A stretch of 47,500 bases of DNA from Prorocentrum cordatum. Taxonomy: Eukaryota; Sar; Dinophyceae; Prorocentrales; Prorocentraceae. The translations under genes and the position numbers were made by a program. The stretch spans positions 1 to 47,500 of the forward strand of contig CAUYUJ010000927.1 in the NCBI GenBank assembly GCA_963575745.1, written 5' to 3'. Under the pieces are notes generated by a model. It ran no database searches. It saw nothing but the letters and a program-made list of their open reading frames with translations, and was not told the DNA's origin. Of the stretch, positions 22,279-31,041 are shown in pieces. Each line of letters begins with the position of its first letter. Within the stretch, counting starts at the first letter, position 1.

Positions 22279-22671
22279 TCGGGCAGTAGACAGAGTTCGA
22301 AGCTCTGGAATTCCGGCGCGGGCTGGAGCTAGTTCGCCGAGCCGGCCGAGGCGGACGATGTGGCAACTTTTTGGTGGTTTTGCAAAAATTTCAAAGATAT
22401 TTGACTATTTATTTTTTTAAAGCAGATTTTTTACGCCGAGCATTGGCATATAAACTCCTCTCTGACAGCAGCTCAGCTCTCTCGATGTATTTTTGCATGA
22501 GTTGACTTCCGGGAACTGAGCGAATATGAACATCGAAAAAATCGAATTTGAAGATTTTCGAAAAATCTCCATTTTTTGATTCTGTGTCGATTCCCTGTAC
22601 TCTTACTAGTAAGAGGAGCTCTACGAGGTTCTCGGCGGTGACCAGGTTGACGGTTTACCGCCGGCGCCAGT
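22279..22671 (+). repeat. Family B variant
   Basis: Family B leader (ATTCCGGCGCGGGCTGGAGC, GCCGAGCCGGCCGAGGCGG), an AT-rich body closely similar to 12540-12760 and 25190-25400, then GAGGAGCTCTACGAGG and the hairpin ending CGCCAGT at 22671. It is flanked by two copies of a roughly 32-base piece starting TTCGGGCAGTAGACAG (22277 and 22687) derived from inverted monomer sequence; the normal left end is lost. Confidence 0.6.
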
Positions 22672-24778
22672 TTTCGCTGACCTAGTTCGGGCAGTAGACA
22701 GAGTTCGAAGCTCTGGATTCGAAAGGCGGACGCGCCTCATGTCTCCGAAACGATTCTTGTGTTACCAGCCATGGATCTGCCCTACAGCCCGAGTTAAGTG
22801 CAGAGAACCAACAGCATCCCTCACGATGACTCGAATAATACAAATAGTTTTTGCGATTCTGGATCGGACAGCAGATCGAGTTCACTTTAGAGTCAACAGA
22901 AAACGGCTTCTAATGATTCTGAATCACATTCTGTACGTATCAGCTCTGTACTGTCCTTTAGCTCGACTTAAGTACAGAAAACCCAGAGCGTCTCTCAAGA
23001 TAACACGAATGATACGAATGGGTTTCCAAACCTAGCCCGACTAGCAGACCGAGTTCAGACCTCTGGGTTCAACAGGCAAGCGCGCCTGATTATTCTGAAT
23101 CGATTCCCGAAGAGCTCGCTGCGAAACGAGCGATTCCGCCGCAGTGCTTTTTGACAGTAAAAGGTACCCGATCGAGCTGAGATCAAGATAGCGAGCGGGA
23201 ATAAGATCGAATTTCACGGGAAAAAATACTAGAGCTCCAACGAATTGAAGAATTTCGAGAACTTTTTTTAAACCGACGAAAAGTCATCAAAATGTCTGTC
23301 GAATTTTTTCTTGTGAACTAGCTCTCCAGCGTCCCGGAATTACGCAAGCTTCTCAAGATCACTCGAACAATACGAATAGTTTGGCAAACCTAGCTCGAGT
23401 ATCAGAACGAGTTCAGACCTCTGCGTGCGACAGGCGGACGCGTCTGATGTTTCTGAATCGATTTCTATGATTACCAGCCCTGCAGCCCCTTCTAGAGCTC
23501 GAGTTAAGTGGAGAAAACCGACAGCATCTCTCAGGATGACTCGAACAATACGAATATTTCGCAGATTTAGTTCGGGCAGCAGACAGAGTTCGAAACTCTG
23601 GATTCGAAAGGCGGACGATTCCAGTGATTACCAGGAATGCATCCCCTCCCCACAGCCAGACTTTAGTGCAGAGAACCGACAGCATCTCTCAAGATGACTC
23701 GAACAATACGAATAGTTTCGTCATCTTAGATCGGGCAGCAAAGCGATCAGAGCTCTGGATTGAACAGACAACGGCCACTGATGATTCTCAATTAGATCTG
23801 TACGTAGCAGTTCTGTAGATGTCCTGTAGCTCGAGTTTCGTACAGAAAACCGAGAGCGCCTGTCAAGATGACTCGAATAATACGAATAGGTATGCGCACC
23901 TAGCTCGGCTAGCAGACCGGGTTCAGACCTCGCGGTTCAACAGGCGAACGCGCCTGATCATTCTGAATCGATTAGCTGTGCTCACCAGCTCGGTAGCTGT
24001 CCTAAAGCTCGAGTTATCTTGAGAAAACCGACAGCGCGTGACAAGATGACCCGAAACGGCCGATCCGGCAGCAGTGCCTTTTGACAGTTAAAAAGTACCC
24101 GATCGAGCTCAGATCAAGATGGCAAGCGGGAATAAGATCGAATATCAGGGAAAAAATACAAGAGCTCTAACGGATGGTTGACTTTTGAGAACAAAATTTT
24201 CAACCGACGAAAAGTTAGCAAAATGTCCGTCGAGATTTTTCTTGCCAACGAGCTCTCCAGCGCCCCGGAACTGGCGCCGGCGGTGAACCGTCAACCTGTC
24301 AACCTGGTCACCGCCGGGAACCTCGTAGAGCTCCTCTGACGTGTAAGAGTGCTCAGAGTCGAAAGGGAGAGCTTCTGGAAGGATTTCTCGAAAAAGGGGA
24401 AAATTGATTTTTTCGTGTCGACATGAAGATGGTTCCGCCAAGTGTTTTGATAGTAAAAGTGCGCCTACGGAGCTCATACTTTGAGAGAGAGGCTCTCATA
24501 GTCGTTTACAAATGCGAAAAATCTGCTTCCTCAAAAGAAATTGTCAAATATCCAAAGTTTCGCAAAACCACCCAAAAGTTGTCACATTGTCCGCCCGACC
24601 AAAAGTCACCAAAATGTCCGTCGAGATTTTTCTTGCCAACTAGCTCTCCACGGGAAAAAATATTAGAGCTCTAACGAATTGTTGAATTTCGAGAACCGAA
24701 TTTTCAACCGACCAAAAGTCAGCAAAAGTTCCGTCGAGATTTTTCGAGCCAACTAGCTCTCCAGCGCGCCGGAATGAC
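22672..24778 (-). repeat. Inverted block of family A sequence
   Basis: The 178-bp monomers and leader run in the opposite direction to everything around them: the complement of the leader appears at 23165-23330 (CCCGATCGAGCTGAGATC on this strand) and again at 24085-24260 and 24640-24778. It holds at least two inverted copies. No right-end hairpin of family A is present within it, so the copies are 3' truncated or the flip occurred inside elements. Confidence 0.65.
24270..24597 (-). repeat. Family B copy, inverted, 5' truncated
   Basis: Reads inverted from the hairpin (CTGGCGCCGGCGG on the plus strand at 24271) through CCTCGTAGAGCTCC and the AT-rich body to about 24597. The hairpin loop carries an 8-base internal duplication (CAACCTGT then CAACCTGG). 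It sits at the CCGGAATT step of an inverted family A leader, again a T-T site. Confidence 0.65.
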
Positions 24779-25033
24779 TCTTAAGCTTCCAGCAACTTGG
24801 AGGCGTCCAAAACCGAGAGAGCGAAGAGAATCTCGAGAACGGGAAACTTGGTAGCTAGGTTTGCCAAACTGTTCATATTATTCGAGTCATCTTGAGTGGT
24901 GCTGTCGGTTTCCGCACGTAACTGGGGCTGTAGGAGGGCTACCTCGTACAGAAGAGAATCCAGAAGCATCGCGGGCGTTCGGCTGTTGCATCCGAGAGGT
25001 TTGAAATTGCTTGGGCTGAAAACCATTTTCTTC

Positions 25034-25106
<73 letters not shown>

Positions 25107-25160
25107 CCTACGAGTCCCCCGGCGGTAACAAAGGTTGACGGTTTACCGCCGGCGCCCAGT
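24779..25160 (+). repeat. Family A 3' portion with a 72-base poly(T) tract
   Basis: Starts with family C-like sequence (GGCGTCCAAAACCGAGAGAG, 24801-24850), then monomer sequence and the family A tail, up to the hairpin at 25117-25150. Between GAAAACCATTTTCTTCG and CCTACGAG the usual 40 or so bases (ACATTATATGTTGTCAGG and neighbours) are replaced by T x 72 (25035-25106). Confidence 0.65.
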
Positions 25161-25479
25161 TGACCCAGCCGGCGGAGGCGGACAACGTGGCAACTTTTTG
25201 GTGGTTTTGGGAAAATTTGAAAGATATTCGATACTTTATTTTGAGAAAGCAGATTCTTCCGCGTCGCATTAGCAGATAAACTCCTCTCTGATAGCAGCTC
25301 AGCTCTCGCGATGCATTTTTGCATGAGTTGACTTCCAGGAACTGAGCGAATATGAACATCGAAAAATCGAATTTGAAGATTTTCGAAAAATCTTTTTTTT
25401 CACTCTGTGTCGATTCGGTCAGAGGAGCTCTACCAATTTCCCGGCGGTGACAGGTCGACGGTTCACCGCCGGCGCCAGT
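25161..25479 (+). repeat. Family B element, 5' truncated
   Basis: From TGACCCAGCCGGCGGAGGCGG through an AT-rich body very like 22350-22600 to GAGGAGCTCTACC, a shortened hairpin loop (GGTGACAGGTCGACGG) and CGCCAGT. Confidence 0.65.
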
Positions 25480-25577
25480 CCAGGGCGCCATAAGAGCTTT
25501 GCGAGAGCGTTGGAGGGCACGCCCGGAAAGCTTTCTGGTGTGTTTGCTCTTTGCTCTCCGGGTTTCGCTACCAAGTT
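25480..25577 (+). repeat. Short family C fragment
   Basis: GC-rich piece ending CTCTCCGGGTTTCGCTACC and AAGTTCC. The right part is the complement of the family C edge at 26354 (ACTTGGTAGCGTCCAAAACC), which suggests that the two pieces face each other around 25578-26353. Confidence 0.45.
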
Positions 25578-26353
25578 CCAGGGCGCTGGAGAGCTAGTTG
25601 GCAAGAAAAATCTCGACGGAACTTTTGCTAACTTTTGGTCGGTGTAAAATTTTATTCTCGAAATTCAACCATTCGTTCGAGCTCTATCATTCGATCTTAT
25701 TCCCGCTCGCCATCTTGATCTCAGCTCGATCGGGTACCTTTTACTGCCAAAAAAGCGTCCCGGCGGGATCGGCCGTTTCGAGTTATCTTGATACGCGTTG
25801 TCGGTTTTCTCAAGATAACTCGAGCTCTAGGACAGCTAAAGAGCTGGTAAAAACAGCTAATCGATTCAGAATGATCAGGCGCGTTCGCCTCTTGAACCTA
25901 GAGGTCTGACTCGGTCTGCTAGCTGAGCTAGGTCCGCAAACATATTCGTATTATTCGAGTCATCTTGACAGACGCTCTCGGTTTTCTGTGCTTAACTCGA
26001 GCTACAGGACAGCTACAGAGCTGATGCGTATAGAATCTGATTCAGAATCATCAGTGGCTGTTGTCTGTTGAATCTAAAGCTCTGCACTCGGTCTGCTGCC
26101 CGATCTAGAATCGCGAAACTATTCGTATTGTTCGAGTCATCTTGAGAGATGCTGTCGGTTCTCTGCACGAAACTCGGGCTGTGGGGGGGGGGGGGGGGGG
26201 CTGCATGGCTGGTAATCACAGCAATTGATTCGAAGACATCAGGCGCGTCCGTCTGTCGAATCCAGAGCTCGGAACTCTGTCTGCTGCCCGAACTAGGTCC
26301 GCGAAACTATTCGTATTGTTCGAGTCATCCTGAGAAGTGCTGTCGGTTTCCTG
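25578..26353 (+). repeat. Family A portion between two family C pieces
   Basis: Starts at AGGGCGCTGGAGAGCTAGTT of the leader and runs through the leader and about three to four monomers before stopping in a monomer at CCTGCACTTGG. It holds a run of 18 G (26183-26200) where sister monomers have about 6. There is no right-end hairpin. Confidence 0.6.
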
Positions 26354-26628
26354 CACTTGGTAGCGTCCAAAACCCGGAGAGCAAAGAGGACACGGACTGA
26401 AAAGCCTTCCTGGCAAGCCCACGGAATCTCTCGTGAAATTGTTCTGGGGCCCGGGGGGCCCTCCTGCAGCGTCTCTGAAACGCTGCCAGGAACGCTTCCA
26501 CGCGTGCCTGCACGCGTGGAGGCACGGGTGTGCCAGAATGGGGGTGGAACCGCATGCGGGCGCAGCCGCTATGGCCTTCGGTGAAGCTCCCTATGGGGCC
26601 ACGAAACGTGTGAGGGGTGTGCCAGAAT
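26354..26628 (+). repeat. GC-rich family C block
   Basis: Starts GTAGCGTCCAAAACCCGGAG, the complement of the family C motif CCGGGTTTTGGACGCTTAC, and continues with GC-rich sequence to T26628, where a family A left end starts. No credible gene: the open frames contain no recognisable motif and no similarity to one another. Confidence 0.5.
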
Positions 26629-26654
26629 AACTCGTAGAGCTTCCCTCAGCAAGT

Positions 26655-28251
26655 ACCTCGTAGAGCTCTGCGGCATCGATGAGCTAGAGGAATTCCGGCG
26701 CGGGGTGGAGCTAGTTGGCCGACCCGACCAGAAGAGACAATGTGATAACTTTGGGTCGGTTTTGCTAAGATTTGAAAGATAATAACTCGTAGAGCTTCCC
26801 TTAGCAAGCTATTGCTGGAAGCTTAAGAGTAATTCCGGGGCGCTGGAGAGCTAGTTGGCAAGAAAAATCTCGACGGACCTTTTGGTGACTTTTGGTCGGT
26901 TGAAAATTTTGTTCTCGAAATTCTTCAATTCGTTGGAGCTCTAGTATTTTTTCCCGTGAAATTCGATCTTTTTCCCGCTCGCTATCTTGATCTCAGCTCG
27001 ATCGGGTACCTTTTACTGTCAAAAAGCACACTGGCGGGATCGGCCGTTTCGAGTCATCTTGTCACGCGCTGTCGGTTTTCTCAAGATAACTCGAGCTTCA
27101 GGACAGCTACAGAGCTGGTAAGCACAGCTAATCGATTCAGAATGATCAGGCGCGTTCGCCTGTTGAACCCAGAGGTCTGAACTCGGTCTGCTAGCCGAGC
27201 TAGGTCCGCAAACCCATTCGTATTATTCGAGTCATCTTGACAGACGCTCTCGGTTTTCTGTACTTAACTCGAGCTACAGGACAGCTACAGAGCTGATACG
27301 TACAGAATCTGATTCAGAATCATCAGTGGCCGGTGAATCCAGAGCTCTGAACTTGGTCTGCTGATCTAGAAACGCGAAACTATTCGTATTGTTCGAGTCA
27401 TCTTGAGAGATGCTGTCGGTTCTCTGCACTTAACTCGGGCTGTAGGGGGGCTGCATGGCTGGTAATCACTGGAATCGATTCGGAGACCTCAGGCGCGTCC
27501 GCCTGTCGAATCCAGAGCTCTGAACTCTGTCTGCTGCCCGAACTAGGTCCGCGAAACTATTCGTATTGTTCGAGTCATCCTGAGAGGTGCTGTGGGTTTC
27601 CTGCACTTAGCTCGGGCTGCAGCGGGGGCTGCAGGGCTGGTTATCACAGGAATCGATTCAGAGACATCAGACGCGTATGCAGAGGTCTGAACTCGGTCTG
27701 ATACTCGAGCTAGGTTTGCCAAACTATTCGTATTGTTCGAGTCATCTTGAGAGGTGCTGTCGATTTACGCACGTAACTCGGGCTGTAGGAGAGCTACAGA
27801 GCTCGTACAGAAGACAATCCAGAAGCATCGGGGGCGTTCGGCTGTTGCATCCGAGAGGTCTGAAATTGCTTGGGCTGAACAACTATTTTTTCAGTGTAAT
27901 TTTTTTCGACATTATATGTTGTCAGGAAGCTCTACGAGTCCCCCGGCGGTAACAAAGGTTGACGGTTTACCGCCGGCGCCCAGTTGACAATTCATTTTGA
28001 GAAAGCAGATTTTTCGCACCTGTGAACGATTATGAGGGCCTCTGCGTCTTAATATGAGCTCTGTAGGCGCACATTTACTATCAAAACACTTGGCGTAACC
28101 AACTTCATATTTACATGAAAAAAATCAATTTTGCCTTTTTCGCGAAATGCTTCTAGAAGCTCTCTCTGTCGATTCTAAGCACTCTCACGCGTGGAAGGAG
28201 CTCTACGAGGTTCCCGGCGGTGACCAGGTTGACGGTTCACCGCCGGCGCCA
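26655..28251 (+). mobile_element. Family B element hosting a family A element
   Basis: Left end ACCTCGTAGAGCTCTGCGG at 26655 after T, through GAATTCCGGCGCGG and GGCCGACCCG to GAAAGATAAT (26783); interrupted by 26784-27984; resumes with TGACAATTCATTTTGAG and ends in the B hairpin (28215-28248) and CGCCAT. The usual CGCCAGT has lost its G here. Without the insert the body is about 396 bp, as for other complete B copies. Confidence 0.75.
26784..27984 (+). mobile_element. Complete family A element, innermost of three levels
   Basis: Left end AACTCGTAGAGCTTCC at 26784 after T, leader, about five monomers, GGAAGCTCTACGAG at about 27925, hairpin at 27944-27977 and CCCAGT at 27984. Size 1201 bp. It closely resembles 28252-29417, the interrupted outer copy, so again a copy landed near its own close relative. 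Confidence 0.78.
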
Positions 28252-29405
28252 TTATTGCTGGAAGCTTAAGAGTAATTCCGGCGCGCTGGAGAGCTAGTTG
28301 GCAAGAAAAATCTCGACGGACCTTTTGGTGACTTTTGGTCGGTTGAAAATTTTGTTCTCGAAATTCTTCAATTCGTTGGAGCTCTAGTATTTTTTCCCGT
28401 GATATTAGATCTTATTCCCGCTCGCCGTCTTGATCTCAGCTCGATCGGGTACCTTTTACTGCCAAAAAGCACACGGGCGGGATCGACGATTTCGAGTTAT
28501 CTTGACACGCAATGACGGTTTTCTCAAGATAACTCGAGCTTCAGGACAGCTACAGAGCTGTTAAGCACGACTAATCGATTCAGAATGATCAGGCGCGATC
28601 GCCTGTTGAACCCAGAGGTCCGAACTCAGTCTGCTAGGTCCGCAAACCTATTCGTATTATTCGAGTCATCTTGACAGACGCTCTCGGTTTTCTGTACTTA
28701 ACTCGAGCTACAGGACAGCTACAGAGCTGATACGTACAGAATCTGATTCAGAATCATCAGTGGCCGTTGTCTGTTGAATCCAGAGCTCTGAACTTGGTCT
28801 GCTGCCCGATCTAGAATCGCGAAACTATTCGTATTGTTCGAGCCATCTTGAGAGATGCTGTCGGTTCTCTGCATTAACTCGGGTTGTAGGGGGGCTGCAT
28901 GGCTGGTAGTCACTGGAATCGATTCGGAGACATCAGGCGCGTCCGCCTTTCGAATCCAGAGCTCCGAACTCTGTCTGCTGCTCGAACTAGGTCCGCGAAA
29001 CTATTCGTATTGTTCGAGTCATCCTGAGAGGTGCTGTCGGTTTCCTGCTTTTAACTCGGGCTGTAGGGGTGGCTGCAGGGCTGGTTATCACAGGAGTCGA
29101 TTCAGAGACATCAGACGCGTCCGCCTGTCGCATGCAGAGGTCTGAACTCGGTCTGATACTCGAGCTAGGTTTGCCAAACTATTCGTATTGTTCGAGTCAT
29201 CTTGAGAGGTGCTGTCGATTTACGCACGTAACTCGGGCTGTAGGAGAGCTACAGAGCTCGTACAGAAGACAATCCAGAAGCATAGGGGGCGTTCGACTGT
29301 TGCATCCGAGAGGTCTGAAATTGCTTGGGCTGAACAACTATTTTATCAGTGTAATTTTTTTCGACATTATATGTTGTCAGGAAGCTCTACGAGTCCCCCG
29401 GCGGT

Positions 29406-29417
29406 AACAAAGGTTGA
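29406..29417 (+). repeat. LINE target-site duplication, left copy
   Basis: AACAAAGGTTGA, the loop side of the family A terminal hairpin. The same bases recur at 35509-35520 after the LINE's poly(A). Confidence 0.85.
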
Positions 29418-29970
29418 GGAAGCGGAGCTTACCTCCCGCTCTCCCTCGGCCTTGTCCCGCCGGGGGGCTCACTCGAGCTGCATTGTGCAGTAGGGAGTTG
29501 GGTTCCACATACTGTACACAGTCTCGCACATCTTGGACAGCCTGCGGCCCCTCTGCCGGCATCAGGCTCCTGATTGAACTGGTTACTGGGAGGCAACGCC
29601 CTGCTGGTACGAGTGGAGCACGCATACGTCTGCATCTGCTTTTGTTCTTGGGAGCGTGCCTTCTTCCATTTTTGCTCTGGTCCATTATCCATTCTACGAG
29701 TGCGAGTTTGAGTATTGTTGTATCTTTCTGTGCAGTCACGAACAGCTTCGGAGAGCCGGCAGGAGGGTGGAACGTCTTATATCCTCTCGGAGAGCCCAGC
29801 TGTGTTTGGGATCGATTCTTTGCAGATCTGGAAGACTTTTACTGGGAGGATTATTGTCGCTTAGAGTGTTGCATATTTCGTCGTTCTCGACCTTATCGAC
29901 ACTACTCGCGTCGCTCTTGGTGCTTCTGTAAGTTCAAGAAGGGTCGTTTCGTCCGTTCTTTCCAGAAGAA
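29418..29970 (+). promoter_or_regulatory. LINE 5' untranslated region
   Basis: Begins GGAAGCGGAGCTTACCTCCC directly after the duplicated target and ends at the ORF1 ATG. It must contain the internal promoter if the element is autonomous, but I recognise no specific promoter motif. A 196-codon open frame runs across it and overlaps ORF1 in another phase, and I do not consider it a gene. Confidence 0.6.
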
Positions 29971-31041
29971 ATGGAGGTTGACGGTCAGGGTAGCAAGAGG
30001 ATGAAGACGGATATGGAGGAGGAGGAGAAGGTGGACAAGACGGGAGGTGATCTTCTTGATCAGAAGGCCATGAGAGAGAAAATTCTGAGTCTTCAAAAAG
30101 ATGAGAGTTTGCGATTGTTCATGCAGATGTCCTTTCAGAATCACGACGAGACGAAGGCCGCCTCGGTGGCCACGGACGTGCGCATCAGCGGTATGGATCA
30201 ACGCCTCGGGGTTCAAACAGCGAAACTCACGGCCATTGAGAAGAAACAACAGGAGCAGGAGATTAGGCTTAAGAACTTGGAGACTCTGGCTAGTCAGGAC
30301 ACTGCTTCGATTGGATCTTCTAACTCCACGATAGCAGCCCCTAGATTTGCAGGACGAACATCGACGGCAAAATTTACTCCTACATATGTAGAGTTGTACG
30401 GATGGGTCCAGGATTGGTCGAATCGCACGAGTAGGGAACTTACGATGATAGATGATACGGATGCCTGCACTCTACTCCAGAACACCCTGGGTCTTTTGAA
30501 AGCGGACAACGAGCAGTTGCACGGTCAAGTGGATGTGGTCAGCTCTGAGAAACTTGCCAGATCGAAACCGATGACGGGGAATATTAAGATTAGATTTAAG
30601 GCTGGGACAGGGAGTGAAGTGGTTTATGCTGTACAACGCGCTCTCACACGTATAAATGATGACGCAGCTCTTAACCATGCCTTTTATACCAAGGTGAAGT
30701 CGAAGATGTCTCGTTTGAGAGTTCGTGCAGAGGTCCCAGACGAGAAGATTCCACACAATCAAGCGGTTGGCCGATTTTATGGTGTCTGGAGCAGGACGCA
30801 CCCCACCATCTTTCTCAAAGGATCGACTGGGTACGGGAAGTCACCGTCCACGATGTACTCTGACCCCGTTGAGGGGAAGCGGAGCTTGCTGGCCGAGTAT
30901 CAGGCGGCTAGCTTCGGAGGATCTGGGCAGTGGCGAGTTATTCCAGCAGCTTGGACGTCTTTCGCCCAGAGACACGGCATCACCATGACGGCGGCAGAGC
31001 TCGAGGAGTTAGTTACGGATTCCAGGTCTGCTTCTCAGTGA
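29971..31041 (+). CDS. LINE ORF1 protein, coiled coil plus putative RNA-binding region
   Basis: 356 residues starting at ATG 29971, the first ATG in phase after the 5' UTR. The N-terminus is acidic and basic by turns (residues 1-30, with KRMK); a heptad-like coiled coil follows at about 72-108; then a linker and a compact domain from about 136 to 275 (starting FTPTYVELYGWVQDW), which includes the strand-like NIKIRFKAG at about 204 and an RVRAEV strand. By layout this is the nucleic-acid chaperone/RNP protein of LINEs. No CCHC knuckle is visible. It ends in TGA at 31039-31041 and ORF2 follows in the same frame without a gap. Function is inferred from position and layout, not from a confirmed domain hit. 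Confidence 0.8.
   Translation: MEVDGQGSKRMKTDMEEEEKVDKTGGDLLDQKAMREKILSLQKDESLRLFMQMSFQNHDETKAASVATDVRISGMDQRLGVQTAKLTAIEKKQQEQEIRLKNLETLASQDTASIGSSNSTIAAPRFAGRTSTAKFTPTYVELYGWVQDWSNRTSRELTMIDDTDACTLLQNTLGLLKADNEQLHGQVDVVSSEKLARSKPMTGNIKIRFKAGTGSEVVYAVQRALTRINDDAALNHAFYTKVKSKMSRLRVRAEVPDEKIPHNQAVGRFYGVWSRTHPTIFLKGSTGYGKSPSTMYSDPVEGKRSLLAEYQAASFGGSGQWRVIPAAWTSFAQRHGITMTAAELEELVTDSRSASQ

Noticed and set aside
25035-25106. Poly(T) as the tail of an inverted LINE or SINE
   Set aside because: No retro-element sequence or target-site duplication borders it; flanks are ordinary family A tail and end.
29414-30004. 196-codon frame across the LINE 5' UTR
   Set aside because: It starts in the target-site duplication without ATG, overlaps ORF1 in another phase and shows no domain.
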